Shown here: in pieces, positions 7,158 through 16,893 of the stretch
How positions within the stretch are numbered: the first letter of the stretch is position 1
How the letters are laid out: each line of letters opens with the position of its first letter
Program-made: the position numbers and the translations under genes
Assembly (NCBI RefSeq): GCF_034314165.1
Contig: NZ_JAVIWK010000001.1
Span: forward strand, 6,463,001-6,527,000
Length of the DNA: 64,000 nucleotides
DNA from: Pseudomonas sp. Bout1
GTDB lineage: Bacteria; Pseudomonadota; Gammaproteobacteria; Pseudomonadales; Pseudomonadaceae
Reading direction: 5' to 3'
The notes under the pieces: model-generated
Told to the model about the DNA's origin: nothing
The model's input: only the letters and a program-made list of their open reading frames with translations
Databases searched by the model: none

Positions 7158-9218
7158 TCAGAAATCCTTGCACAGGCGCAGGGCGTCGTAGATGGCGGCG
7201 TGGGTATTACGCTGGGCCACACAGTCACCAATGCGGAACAGCAAGTACCCTTCACCCGGTTCGCTCAGGCACGGCTGCGGCTTGATCGCGAACAGGGCTT
7301 CAATGTCCATCTGGCCCTTGTTGCGCGAACCTTCCTTGAGCCCGTAGTAGATCTCTTCGTCCGGGCGCACGCCGTTCTCGACCACCACCTGGTCCACCAC
7401 CCGTTCCTCTTTGGCTCCGGTGTATTCGTTCTCCAGCACCGCCACCAGCTTGTCGCCTTCGCGGTAGACCTTTTCCAGCATCATGTCGCCGGTCATGATC
7501 ACTTCCTTGGGGTACATGCTGCGGTAGTAAGTCGGGAACGACGTACCGCCGATGGCCACGCCAGGCTTGATGTCGTCGGTGACGATCTCGACCTGGCTGC
7601 CCTTGTCTGCCAGGAAGTCCGCCACCGACATGCCGGTGAATTCGCAGATGGTGTCGTACACCAGTACGTTTTTGCCCGGCGCTACTTTGCCGTCGAGCAC
7701 GTCCCAACTGCTGACCACCAGGCCTTCTGCCGCGCCCCAGTGTTCGTTCTGTTCCAGGAACGGATGACCGCCCACCGCCAGCACCACCACGTCCGGGCGC
7801 AGGTCGAGGATGGTCGCCGCGTCTGCCGCCACGCCCAGGCGCAGGTCGACGTTCAGGCGTGCCAGTTCCAGCTGGAACCAGCGAGTGATACCGGCAATCT
7901 GGTCACGCTGCGGGGCTTTCGACGCGGTAGTGATTTGCCCGCCGATAAATTCTTTTTTCTCGAACAGCGTCACGTCGTGGCCACGTTCTGCGGCAACCCG
8001 CGCCGCTTCCATCCCGGCCGGGCCGGCACCCACCACCACAACTTTGCGCTTGGGCCCGGTGGACTTCTCGATGATGTGCGGCACGCCCATGTATTCGCGG
8101 GACGTGGCGGCGTTCTGGATGCACAGCACGTCCAGCCCTTGGTACTGGCGGTCGATGCAGTAGTTGGCGCCGACGCACTGTTTGATCTGGTCGATCTGGC
8201 CCATCTTGATCTTGGCGATCAGGTGCGGGTCGGCGATGTGGGCGCGGGTCATGCCGACCATGTCCACGTAGCCGCCCTCCAGGATGCGCGTGGCCTGGTT
8301 CGGGTCCTTGATGTTCTGCGCGTGCAGCACCGGGGCCTTGACCACTTCCTTGATACCGGCCGCCAAATGCAGGAACGGCTCCGGTGGATAACTCATGTTC
8401 GGAATAACGTTGGCCAGGGTGTTGTGAGTGTCGCACCCCGAGCCGACCACGCCGATGAAGTCGAGCATGCCGGTGTCATCGTAGTACTTGGCGATCTGTT
8501 TCATGTCCTCGTGGGACAGGCCGTCCGGGTGGAATTCATCGCCGCACAAACGGATGCCGACGCAGAAATCCGGGCCGACTTCCTTGCGTACCGCCTTCAA
8601 CACCTCAAGGCCGAAACGCATGCGGTTTTCGAAGCTGCCGCCCCATTCGTCGGTACGTTTGTTAACCCGTGGGCTCCAGAACTGGTCGATCATGTGCTGG
8701 TGCACCGCCGACAGTTCCACACCGTCCAGGCCACCGGCCTTGGCGCGTGCCGCAGCGCTGGCGTAGTTGCCGATCACCCGCCAGATTTCTTCCGGCTCAA
8801 TGGTCTTGCAGGTGGCACGGTGCACCGGCTCACGGATGCCCGAGGGCGACAGCAACGTAGGCCAATGCTCGCCATCCCAGCGCGAGCGACGGCCCATGTG
8901 GGTAATCTGGATCATGATCTTGGCACCATGCTTGTGCATGGCATCGGCCAGGTTCTGAAAGTGCGGGATGATCCGGTCATCCGCCAGGTTCACCGACTTC
9001 CACCAGCCTTGCGGGCTGTCGATAGCCACACTGGAAGAACCGCCGCAGATCGCCAGGCCGATCCCGCCCTTGGCTTTCTCTTCGTAATACTTCACATAGC
9101 GGTCGGTGGTCATGCCGCCGTCGGTGGCATACACCTCGGCGTGGGCGGTACTGAGCACGCGGTTGCGGATGGTCAGTTTGCCGATCTGGATCGGCGCAAA
9201 CATTGCTTCGAAAGCCAT
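7158..9218 (-). CDS. dgcA: Dimethylglycine demethylation protein DgcA (TMADH/old yellow enzyme family)
   Basis: A 686-residue flavoprotein of the trimethylamine-dehydrogenase type that oxidatively demethylates dimethylglycine. An N-terminal FMN TIM barrel (residues 1 to about 340; MFAPIQIGKLTIRNRV, GGLDGVELSAVHQHMIDQFWSP) is followed by a C-terminal dinucleotide-binding region (VVVVGAGPAGMEAARVAAERGH). In TMADH four Cys in the linker bind a 4Fe-4S cluster. Here I see C348, C354 and C366, but the position expected for the second ligand is Ala351. It lies in the dgc operon next to the DUF5943-type gene, as PA5398 does in P. aeruginosa. Confidence 0.92.
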   Translation of the reverse strand: MAFEAMFAPIQIGKLTIRNRVLSTAHAEVYATDGGMTTDRYVKYYEEKAKGGIGLAICGGSSSVAIDSPQGWWKSVNLADDRIIPHFQNLADAMHKHGAKIMIQITHMGRRSRWDGEHWPTLLSPSGIREPVHRATCKTIEPEEIWRVIGNYASAAARAKAGGLDGVELSAVHQHMIDQFWSPRVNKRTDEWGGSFENRMRFGLEVLKAVRKEVGPDFCVGIRLCGDEFHPDGLSHEDMKQIAKYYDDTGMLDFIGVVGSGCDTHNTLANVIPNMSYPPEPFLHLAAGIKEVVKAPVLHAQNIKDPNQATRILEGGYVDMVGMTRAHIADPHLIAKIKMGQIDQIKQCVGANYCIDRQYQGLDVLCIQNAATSREYMGVPHIIEKSTGPKRKVVVVGAGPAGMEAARVAAERGHDVTLFEKKEFIGGQITTASKAPQRDQIAGITRWFQLELARLNVDLRLGVAADAATILDLRPDVVVLAVGGHPFLEQNEHWGAAEGLVVSSWDVLDGKVAPGKNVLVYDTICEFTGMSVADFLADKGSQVEIVTDDIKPGVAIGGTSFPTYYRSMYPKEVIMTGDMMLEKVYREGDKLVAVLENEYTGAKEERVVDQVVVENGVRPDEEIYYGLKEGSRNKGQMDIEALFAIKPQPCLSEPGEGYLLFRIGDCVAQRNTHAAIYDALRLCKDF

Positions 9219-9233
9219 GGCAGGGTCCTCGAC

Positions 9234-9764
9234 TTACAACGGCTTGACGGTGAACAGGCCGTCGTCGTGGCCCTCTTCGGAGCCGCCGTAGACTTGCTCG
9301 GCCACCGTGCGCAGCTTGCTGCCGCGGGCTTCGAGGATCTGGTCCAGCGCGCCGGCAAACCAGCCGGTGAACATGTAGTCGACCTTGCGCCCGACCTTGC
9401 CGTACACGTAGACGAATGCCGAGTGTTCGAGCTTGACGCTGGCGGTGCCTTTGTCGAGGTCGATGTCCTGGATCTTGAACAGGCCCCAGCCACGCTGCGA
9501 CAGGCGCTTCATATAGTGTTCGAACACCGCGACGCCTTCCAGCCCATGACATTCCGCTTCTTTTTCACACCAGTGCCAGGCGGATTTATAGCCGGCCTTG
9601 TAGAGGATTTCGGCGTAGGCCTCGCTGCCCAGGACTTCTTCGATACCCATGTGGTTGTTGACGAAGAAATGGCGCGGCACGTACAGCATCGGCAGGGCGT
9701 CGGAGGTCCAGACACCGGTTTCGCTGTCGACTTCGATAGGCAATTGCGGGGCGATCTTGGCCAT
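9234..9764 (-). CDS. DUF5943-type protein of the dimethylglycine operon (PA5397-like)
   Basis: A 176-residue soluble protein of unknown activity placed between the dipeptidase gene and dgcA, 15 bases before dgcA. No signal peptide or membrane segment is seen. It is rich in aromatic residues (SAWHWCEKEAECHGLEG) and has a small compact alpha/beta look reminiscent of V4R-like or DUF5943 domains. The conserved position in the operon (PA5397) suggests a part in betaine or dimethylglycine use, but the molecular function is not known. Confidence 0.85.
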   Translation of the reverse strand: MAKIAPQLPIEVDSETGVWTSDALPMLYVPRHFFVNNHMGIEEVLGSEAYAEILYKAGYKSAWHWCEKEAECHGLEGVAVFEHYMKRLSQRGWGLFKIQDIDLDKGTASVKLEHSAFVYVYGKVGRKVDYMFTGWFAGALDQILEARGSKLRTVAEQVYGGSEEGHDDGLFTVKPL

Positions 9765-9804
9765 GGAAACTTAACTCCGGAAAATTCGTTGTGTTGTTGG
9801 CCCG

Positions 9805-9904
9805 GTAGCAGCTGTCGAGCCCCAGCGAGGCTGCGTCGGGCGCGCCGCTGATCTGGAACCGAGTCGCGCCTGACGCAGCCTCGCTGGGGCTCGACAGCTG
9901 CTAC
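9805..9904. repeat. Perfect 33-bp inverted repeat inside the dgc operon
   Basis: Positions 9805-9837 (GTAGCAGCTGTCGAGCCCCA...) are the exact reverse complement of 9872-9904, with a 34-bp spacer whose GGCGCG/CGCGCC ends extend the hairpin inward. It belongs to a different family from the GGGAGC-type elements elsewhere in the window. It lies between the dipeptidase gene and the DUF5943-type gene. Confidence 0.9.
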
Positions 9905-9929
9905 GGGGCATCATTGTTTAGCGGTTGGC

Positions 9930-10907
<978 letters not shown>

Positions 10908-11126
10908 CAGGCGTCCCCTTATTGGCGATTCATGCGCCGAATCGTCTGCCGGCGCTTTGGGGCCAGCATATGCCCCGGGACGGAAGGAGCCGGGTGCAAA
11001 AACGACAAGGGAATTGCCGAAAGCGTCAATCCACGACAAAGGCCAACATGACATCTCTGACGGGCGTCTGTTATTTGTCTTACGCTTGAGCCAGAATTTG
11101 CTGATCAACTGATATGAGACGGCGCA

Positions 11127-11528
11127 ATGAAATCGATTTTCCTGGCTTTGGCACTCATCGCAACCGGCGTGCACGCGGCTGAAGACACCGACAACACGCC
11201 TTGCGATGGCATCGAGAACGACAAGCAAACCCTGGAATGCGCCAGCTACAACAAAACCACCGCCGAGCAACTGCTCAAGGATAACTACCAGGGGCTGCTG
11301 GAACGCATGGGTTCGACCTATGGCAGCAACAAGACGCAGCTGGCAGACATTACCGCTCGTCTGAAGGATGCCCAGCAGAAGTGGGAAAAGCTGCGGGACG
11401 CCGATTGCGCCGTGGATACCTTCCCGGCAGTGGCGGGAAGCAAGGAATATGCGATCCAGCAAAACGACTGCCTGGCGCGAATGAGTGATGAACGGTCGGA
11501 GTTTTTAGAGTCGATTGGGCAGGAATAA
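11127..11528 (+). CDS. LprI-type lysozyme-inhibitor-like periplasmic protein (DUF1311)
   Basis: A 133-residue secreted protein: signal peptide MKSIFLALALIATGVHA, then a Cys-containing helical domain with TPCDGIENDKQTLECAS and a closing DCLARMSDERSEFLESI, the pattern of the LprI N-terminal/DUF1311 family, which includes a mycobacterial lysozyme inhibitor. The four Cys could form two disulfides. It is divergent from the dgc operon and 40 bases upstream of the DUF3010 gene. Lysozyme inhibition is the family suggestion and is not shown by the sequence. Confidence 0.82.
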   Translation: MKSIFLALALIATGVHAAEDTDNTPCDGIENDKQTLECASYNKTTAEQLLKDNYQGLLERMGSTYGSNKTQLADITARLKDAQQKWEKLRDADCAVDTFPAVAGSKEYAIQQNDCLARMSDERSEFLESIGQE

Positions 11529-11568
11529 GCCACAATCCACCCCTTTTCCCTCTGAAACAAGGCTATTC

Positions 11569-11985
11569 ATGACTATCTGCGGCATCGAAATCAAAGGCAG
11601 TGAAGCCATTATTGCTGTCGCCTCGCTCGACGCTCAAGCATTGGGCCACGTCGCTCTGGCCACCAAGAAAATCTCCCTTGAAGACGATGATGAGGCGGCC
11701 AACGTCAAGGCCTTCGCCGCTCAGGTCAGCGCGTTCGTGCGTGAAAACTCCATCACTCACGTCGCCATCAAGAAGCGCAGCAAGAAAGGCGAATTCGCCG
11801 GTGGCCCGACTACGTTCAAGATTGAAGGTGTGTTTCAGTTGCTGGAGGGTGTTGAAGTGACGCTGCTGTCGCCGCAGACCATCAATGCGCAGAACAAGAA
11901 ACACGACTTTGCGTTGCCTGCGACGCTGAACAAGTATCAGCATGAGGCTTACAAGGCCGCGTGTTCAGCCCTGCTGAAGAAATAA
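11569..11985 (+). CDS. DUF3010 family protein
   Basis: A 138-residue soluble protein beginning MTICGIEIKGSEAIIAVASL, a recognisable DUF3010 start that looks like an RNase-H/actin-type strand pair. Its activity is unknown. ATG 11569 is chosen over the open frame start at 11515 because conserved sequence begins here. It lies 40 bases after the LprI-like gene and is followed by a REP element. Confidence 0.85.
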   Translation: MTICGIEIKGSEAIIAVASLDAQALGHVALATKKISLEDDDEAANVKAFAAQVSAFVRENSITHVAIKKRSKKGEFAGGPTTFKIEGVFQLLEGVEVTLLSPQTINAQNKKHDFALPATLNKYQHEAYKAACSALLKK

Positions 11986-12003
11986 GCCACACCCCATATC
12001 TAC

Positions 12004-12092
12004 TGTGGGAGCTGGCTTGCCTGCGATAGCGGTGTATCAGCCAGTACATCTGGCACTGAAACACCGCTATCGCAGGCAAGCCAGCTCCCACA
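12004..12092. repeat. REPIN-like inverted repeat (GGAGCTGGCTTGCCTGCGAT type)
   Basis: The arm TGTGGGAGCTGGCTTGCCTG starts at 12004 and its complement ends at 12092. It lies between the convergent DUF3010 gene and cdhR. Confidence 0.88.
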
Positions 12093-12122
12093 TTTAATCT
12101 TCGCTGTTCTCAAGAGCGGTGT

Positions 12123-13067
12123 TCATACCGCTTCCCGGCGCCGATCTTCCCTTGGGCACTTGGCGAACCTTGCCCGGTAACTGCGGGTGAAATACGACGG
12201 CGACTCAAACCCGCACGCGATACTCACCTCCAGCACGCTCAAATCACTCTGGCGCAGTAACTGCCGGGCTTTCTCCAGACGCAAGCCCAGGTAGAAATTG
12301 CTCGGTGTATCGTTCAGGTGCAGCCGAAACAAGCGCTCCAACTGCCGCCGCGTGACCCTGATCGCCTCCGCCAGCGCCAGCGTGCTCAACGGCGGTTCGG
12401 TGTGCTGTTCCATCTCGCCAATCACCTGCACCAACTTTTTGTTGTTGATGCCGTAGCGTGTGGCGATCTGCATGCGCTGGTGGTCTTTGCGCGGGCGGAT
12501 GCGGCCGAGCACAAACTGTTCGGACACCTGAATCGCCAACTCCGGCCCGTGGGCCTGGCTGATCAGGTCGAGCATCAGGTCGATGGACGCGGTGCCGCCC
12601 GCCGAGGTGATGCGCCGGCGGTCGATCTCGAACAGCTCTTGAGTCACCGTCAGCTGTGGATAAGATTCCTTGAAGGCGTCGATGGCTTCCCAGTGCAAGG
12701 TCAGGCGGTGGCCGTCGAGCAGGCCTGCTTCGGCGAGCACGCAAGCGCCGGTATCGATGGCGCCCAGGGTCACGCCGTCATGGTCGAGGCGGCGCAGCCA
12801 GTGTTCGAGTGTGGGCGTTGCGAACTTCAGCGGTTCGAAGCCGGCTATCACCAATAAGGTCGCGCCCTTCTTCAATGGCTCCAGCGCCGCGTCGGCGTTG
12901 ACCGACATGCCGTTGCTCGCCAGTACCGCGCCGCCGTCGGCACTCAACACGTGCCAGCGATACAACTCGCCACGAAAGCGATTGGCAACCCGCAGCGGTT
13001 CGATCGCCGAGATAAAGCCGATGGCGGAGAAGCCCGGCATCAGCAGAAAGTAGAAATCCTGGGACAT
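12123..13067 (-). CDS. cdhR: Carnitine-responsive AraC/GATase1-type activator CdhR
   Basis: A 314-residue activator with an N-terminal DJ-1/PfpI (GATase1-like) ligand domain (FYFLLMPGFSAIGFISAIEPLRVANR, GACVLAEAGLLDG) and a C-terminal AraC HTH pair (PPLSTLALAEAIRVTRRQLERLF; SVLEVSIACGFESPSYFTRSY). In P. aeruginosa CdhR activates caiX-cdhCAB in response to carnitine, and here it is divergent from caiX. ATG 13067 begins the conserved MSQDFYFLLMPGF; the upstream 21 codons of the open frame are not conserved in type. It contains a perfect DnaA box at 12655-12663. Confidence 0.92.
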   Translation of the reverse strand: MSQDFYFLLMPGFSAIGFISAIEPLRVANRFRGELYRWHVLSADGGAVLASNGMSVNADAALEPLKKGATLLVIAGFEPLKFATPTLEHWLRRLDHDGVTLGAIDTGACVLAEAGLLDGHRLTLHWEAIDAFKESYPQLTVTQELFEIDRRRITSAGGTASIDLMLDLISQAHGPELAIQVSEQFVLGRIRPRKDHQRMQIATRYGINNKKLVQVIGEMEQHTEPPLSTLALAEAIRVTRRQLERLFRLHLNDTPSNFYLGLRLEKARQLLRQSDLSVLEVSIACGFESPSYFTRSYRARFAKCPREDRRREAV

Positions 13068-13260
13068 GGAGCGCTCTCGTAGGACGGGCAGCGTGGTCAC
13101 TGTGATACGCCAGTTCAATCGGTCATTCAAGGGGGCAGGTCGCTGCAGTGCAAGAGCGGGTCGCCGCCGTGCGTTTTATCGCCCTTCAAGCTGCGTAACG
13201 TGTCTGCACGGTGCACAAAGACGCCGGAACCCACAATAACAACCTGCCGAGGGAACCACC

Positions 13261-14205
13261 ATGAACCGACTGATCAGCCGCTGCGTGCTCGCACTCAGCG
13301 CCAGCGCCATTTTGAGCACCAACGTGATGGCAGCCGATGCGGCTTCTTGCCAGAACGTGCGTATGGGCGTGGTGAACTGGACCGACGTAATCGCCACCAG
13401 CGCCATGACCCAAGTATTGCTCGACGGCCTCGGCTACAAGACCAAACAGACTAGCGCGTCCCAACAAATCATCTTCGCCGGGATCCGCGACCAGCGCCTG
13501 GACATGTTCCTGGGCTACTGGAACCCGCTGATGACCCAGACCATCACCCCGTTTGTCGACGCCAAGCAGGTCAAGGTGCTCGACAAGCCATCGCTGGAAG
13601 ACGCCCGCGCGACATTGGCAGTGCCGACTTACCTGGCTGACAAAGGCCTGAAGACTTTCGCTGATATCGCCAAGTTTGAAAAAGAACTGGGCGGCAAGAT
13701 CTACGGGATCGAGCCCGGCTCGGGCGCCAACACCCAGATCAAGGCGATGATCGCCAAGAACCAGTTTGGCCTCGGCAAGTTCCAACTGGTGGAATCCAGC
13801 GAGGCCGGCATGCTCGCCGCCGTGGACCGCGCGGTGCGCCGCAAGGAAGCCGTGGTGTTCTTCGGCTGGGCGCCGCACCCGATGAACGTCAACGTGGCGA
13901 TGACTTACCTCACCGGCAGCGATGATGCGCTGGGCCCGAATGAAGGCATGGCCACCGTGTGGTCCGTCACCGCACCGACCTACGCCGAGCAATGCCCCAA
14001 CGTGCACAAACTGCTCAACAACCTGACCTTCACCGCCGCTGATGAGAGCCGAATGATGCAGCCGCTGCTGGATCACAAGGACGCATTGGAGTCGGCCAAG
14101 CAATGGCTCAAGGACCACCCGCAAGACCAGCAGCGCTGGCTCGAAGGCGTGACCACCTTCGACGGCAAGCCCGCCGCCGCGAACCTGCAATTGACCAGCA
14201 AATAA
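13261..14205 (+). CDS. caiX: Carnitine-binding periplasmic protein CaiX
   Basis: A 314-residue ABC-transporter solute-binding protein of the OpuAC/ProX family. The signal peptide covers residues 1 to about 24 (ending VMAAD). Conserved segments include QNVRMGVVNWTDVIATSAMTQVLLDGLGY, FLGYWNP and FFGWAPHPMN, whose Trp residues form the aromatic cage for quaternary ammonium groups. There is no permease or ATPase gene beside it; in P. aeruginosa CaiX works with the shared CbcWV core, also present here at 23.3-25.3 kb. It is the first gene of the carnitine operon, preceded by GAGGG. Confidence 0.93.
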   Translation: MNRLISRCVLALSASAILSTNVMAADAASCQNVRMGVVNWTDVIATSAMTQVLLDGLGYKTKQTSASQQIIFAGIRDQRLDMFLGYWNPLMTQTITPFVDAKQVKVLDKPSLEDARATLAVPTYLADKGLKTFADIAKFEKELGGKIYGIEPGSGANTQIKAMIAKNQFGLGKFQLVESSEAGMLAAVDRAVRRKEAVVFFGWAPHPMNVNVAMTYLTGSDDALGPNEGMATVWSVTAPTYAEQCPNVHKLLNNLTFTAADESRMMQPLLDHKDALESAKQWLKDHPQDQQRWLEGVTTFDGKPAAANLQLTSK

Positions 14206-14293
14206 GCTCTTTTTGAATCACCGTTTCGCAGCCACTCCCGGCTGCGAACGGTATGACTACGCCTGAAAATCACGCCTGTAAGGAACCTGTCTC

Positions 14294-15181
14294 ATGAACC
14301 ACGACGTCATCATCACCTGCGCACTTACCGGTGCTGGCGACACGACCGCCAGAAGCCCTCACGTGCCGGTCACTCCCAAACAAATCGCTGCTGCGGCGGT
14401 GGAAGCGGCCAAGGCCGGCGCCACCGTGGTGCATTGCCACGTGCGTGACCCCGAAACCGGCAAGTTCAGCCGCGACGTGGCGCTGTACCGCGAAGTGATG
14501 GAGCGCATTCGCGAGGCGGACATCGACATCATCGTCAACCTCACCGCCGGCATGGGCGGCGACCTGGAAATTGGTGGAGGCGAGAACCCGATGGAGTTCG
14601 GTCCCAACACCGACCTGGTCGGCCCGCTGACTCGCCTGGCCCACGTGGAAGCGCTGCTGCCGGAAATCTGCACCCTCGATTGCGGCACCCTGAACTTCGG
14701 CGATGGCGACACCATCTACGTCTCCACCCCGGCCCAGCTGCGCGCGGGCGCCAAGCGGATTCAGGAGTTGGGCGTCAAAGCCGAACTGGAAATTTTCGAC
14801 ACCGGCCACCTGTGGTTCGCCAAGCAGATGATCAAGGAAGGCTTGCTCGACAACCCGCTGTTCCAGCTGTGCCTGGGCATCCCGTGGGGCGCACCGGCCG
14901 ACACCACCACCATGAAGGCGATGGTCGACAACCTGCCGGCAGACGCGGTGTGGGCCGGCTTCGGGATTGGTCGCATGCAAATGCCGATGGCCGCGCAAGC
15001 GGTGCTGCTGGGCGGCAACGTGCGGGTCGGCCTGGAAGACAATCTGTGGCTGGACAAGGGCGTGCTCGCCACCAACGGCCAACTGGTGGAACGCGCCAGC
15101 GAGATCCTCAGCCGCCTGGGTGCGCGGGTCATGACCCCGGCCGAAGGCCGCGTGAAAATGGGCCTGACCAAGCGCGGCTGA
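14294..15181 (+). CDS. cdhC: 3-dehydrocarnitine cleavage enzyme CdhC (BKACE family)
   Basis: A 295-residue beta-keto acid cleavage enzyme (DUF849). Members condense a beta-keto acid with acetyl-CoA; for CdhC the known reaction gives acetoacetate and betainyl-CoA from 3-dehydrocarnitine. Zn and active-site signatures are visible: [15 protein letters not shown] (HxH) near residues 47-61, NLTAGMGG, and the closing [19 protein letters not shown] 14294 follows AAGGAA. It is second in the carnitine operon between caiX and cdhA. Confidence 0.93.
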   Translation: MNHDVIITCALTGAGDTTARSPHVPVTPKQIAAAAVEAAKAGATVVHCHVRDPETGKFSRDVALYREVMERIREADIDIIVNLTAGMGGDLEIGGGENPMEFGPNTDLVGPLTRLAHVEALLPEICTLDCGTLNFGDGDTIYVSTPAQLRAGAKRIQELGVKAELEIFDTGHLWFAKQMIKEGLLDNPLFQLCLGIPWGAPADTTTMKAMVDNLPADAVWAGFGIGRMQMPMAAQAVLLGGNVRVGLEDNLWLDKGVLATNGQLVERASEILSRLGARVMTPAEGRVKMGLTKRG

Positions 15182-15204
15182 CGGTTGCGAGCATCACCGA
15201 ACCT

Positions 15205-15294
15205 TGTGGGAGCCGGGCTTGCCCGCGATTGCGGTACACCTGCACCGAATACAGCGGCTGACACACCGCTATCGCAGGCAAGCCAGCTCCCACA
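15205..15294. repeat. Hybrid REPIN between cdhC and cdhA
   Basis: The left arm reads TGTGGGAGCCGGGCTTGCCC while the right arm is of the other subtype, CGCAGGCAAGCCAGCTCCCA, so the two arms pair imperfectly. It lies inside the carnitine operon. Confidence 0.85.
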
Positions 15295-15323
15295 TTGATC
15301 ACCGAACTCTTTAGGAATTTGCC

Positions 15324-16289
15324 ATGAGCTTTATCACTGAAATCAAAACCTTCGCAGCGCTGGGCAGCGGTGTTATCGGCAGCGGTTGGGTGTCCCGCGC
15401 CCTGGCCCACGGCCTGGACGTGGTGGCATGGGACCCGGCCCCCGGCGCCGAAGCGGCGCTGCGCAAACGTGTCGCGAATGCTTGGGGCGCCCTGGAAAAA
15501 CAAGGCCTGGCACCGGGTGCCTCGCAAGACCGCCTGCGCTTTGTGGCCACCATTGAAGAGTGCGTGAAAGACGCCGACTTCATCCAGGAAAGCGCCCCGG
15601 AACGCCTGGAGCTGAAACTGGAATTGCACAGCAAAATCAGCGCGGCGGCCAAGCCGAATGCGTTGATTGGTTCCAGCACCTCGGGGCTGTTGCCGAGCGA
15701 GTTTTACGAAGGTTCCACCCACCCGGAACGCTGCGTGGTGGGCCACCCGTTCAACCCGGTTTACCTGTTGCCATTGGTGGAAGTGGTGGGCGGTAAAAAC
15801 ACTGCGCCAGAAGCGATTCAGGCGGCAATCAAGGTGTACGAGTCCCTCGGCATGCGTCCGCTGCATGTGCGCAAGGAAGTGCCAGGGTTTATCGCTGACC
15901 GTTTGCTGGAAGCCTTGTGGCGCGAGGCGTTGCACCTGGTGAACGACGGTGTGGCAACCACCGGCGAGATCGATGACGCGATTCGCTTTGGCGCGGGTTT
16001 GCGCTGGTCATTCATGGGCACGTTCCTGACCTATACCTTGGCAGGCGGCGATGCCGGGATGCGCCACTTCATGGCGCAATTCGGCCCGGCCTTGCAGTTG
16101 CCGTGGACTTATTTGCCGGCACCGGAACTGACCGACAAGTTGATTGACGATGTGGTGGATGGCACCAGCGAGCAGTTGGGCACACACAGCATTTCGGCGC
16201 TGGAGCGCTATCGTGATGATTGCCTGTTGGCGGTGCTGGAGGCGGTGAAGACCACCAAGGAAAAACACGGCATGACCTTCGCCGAATAA
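15324..16289 (+). CDS. cdhA: L-carnitine dehydrogenase CdhA
   Basis: A 321-residue NAD-dependent enzyme that oxidises L-carnitine to 3-dehydrocarnitine. It belongs to the 3-hydroxyacyl-CoA dehydrogenase superfamily: the Rossmann motif GSGVIGSGW is at residues 14-22, the catalytic region is [18 protein letters not shown] (His-Glu type), and a C-terminal helical dimerisation domain follows. ATG 15324 is preceded by TTTAGGAATTTGCC. It lies in the carnitine operon before cdhB. Confidence 0.94.
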   Translation: MSFITEIKTFAALGSGVIGSGWVSRALAHGLDVVAWDPAPGAEAALRKRVANAWGALEKQGLAPGASQDRLRFVATIEECVKDADFIQESAPERLELKLELHSKISAAAKPNALIGSSTSGLLPSEFYEGSTHPERCVVGHPFNPVYLLPLVEVVGGKNTAPEAIQAAIKVYESLGMRPLHVRKEVPGFIADRLLEALWREALHLVNDGVATTGEIDDAIRFGAGLRWSFMGTFLTYTLAGGDAGMRHFMAQFGPALQLPWTYLPAPELTDKLIDDVVDGTSEQLGTHSISALERYRDDCLLAVLEAVKTTKEKHGMTFAE

Positions 16290-16304
16290 CCGCTGTTGAT
16301 TCTC

Positions 16305-16376
16305 TGTAGGAGCTGGCTTGCCTGCGATGGCGATGTTGAATTCAGCGCTGCCATCGCAGGCAAGCCAGCTCCCACA
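16305..16376. repeat. REPIN-like inverted repeat between cdhA and cdhB
   Basis: The left arm TGTAGGAGCTGGCTTGCCTG starts at 16305 and the right arm GGCAAGCCAGCTCCCACA ends at 16376. Confidence 0.85.
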
Positions 16377-16407
16377 TTTGACCGAGTACATACCCGGAAC
16401 TCATGAC

Positions 16408-16884
16408 ATGCCCGCACTCACCACCTACACCACCAAGATCCTCCCCGAGTGGGTCGACTACAACGGCCACCTGCGCGATGCGTTCTACCTGCTGATCTTC
16501 AGCTACGCCACCGATGCACTGATGGACACCCTGGGCCTGGACAGCGAAAACCGCGAAGCCAGCGGCAACTCGCTGTTCACCCTCGAACTGCACCTCAACT
16601 ACCTGCACGAAGTGAAGCTGGGCGCCGACGTCGAGGTGCACACCCAACTGATCGCCCACGACCGCAAGCGCCTGCACCTCTATCACAGCCTGCATCTGGT
16701 GGGCGACGAAAAGGAGCTGGCCGGCAACGAACAGATGCTGCTGCACGTCGACCTTGCCGGGCCGCATTCGGCACCGTTCAGCGAGGCGGTGCTGGGCAAG
16801 CTCGCAAGCATCAGCGCCGAACAGATCGACCTGCCCAGGCCCGCCCTGCTCGGCCGCGTGATTGGACTGCCACCCCAAAAATAA
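16408..16884 (+). CDS. cdhB: Betainyl-CoA thioesterase CdhB
   Basis: A 158-residue hotdog-fold (4HBT) thioesterase that hydrolyses betainyl-CoA made by CdhC, releasing glycine betaine. The hotdog signature WVDYNGHLRDAFYLLIF (Asp as in 4-hydroxybenzoyl-CoA thioesterases) is at about residues 14-30, followed by LHLNYLHEVKLGADVEVHTQLI. ATG 16408 starts the conserved MPALTTYTTKILPEWVDYNG; the upstream part of the open frame lies in the REP element. It ends 9 bases before the butyrobetaine hydroxylase gene. Confidence 0.92.
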   Translation: MPALTTYTTKILPEWVDYNGHLRDAFYLLIFSYATDALMDTLGLDSENREASGNSLFTLELHLNYLHEVKLGADVEVHTQLIAHDRKRLHLYHSLHLVGDEKELAGNEQMLLHVDLAGPHSAPFSEAVLGKLASISAEQIDLPRPALLGRVIGLPPQK

Positions 16885-16893
16885 GGAATCGCC

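Noticed and set aside
7005..9851. A 948-codon open frame on the plus strand
   Set aside because: It is antisense to dgcA and the DUF5943-type gene, with the low-complexity His/Arg/Val composition typical of shadow frames in GC-rich DNA.
11126..11908. A direct-repeat GbdR site before the dgc operon
   Set aside because: Between 10908 and 11126 two TTGTCGT copies lie about 31 bp apart on the minus strand, but spacing and sequence do not match the other candidate sites well enough.
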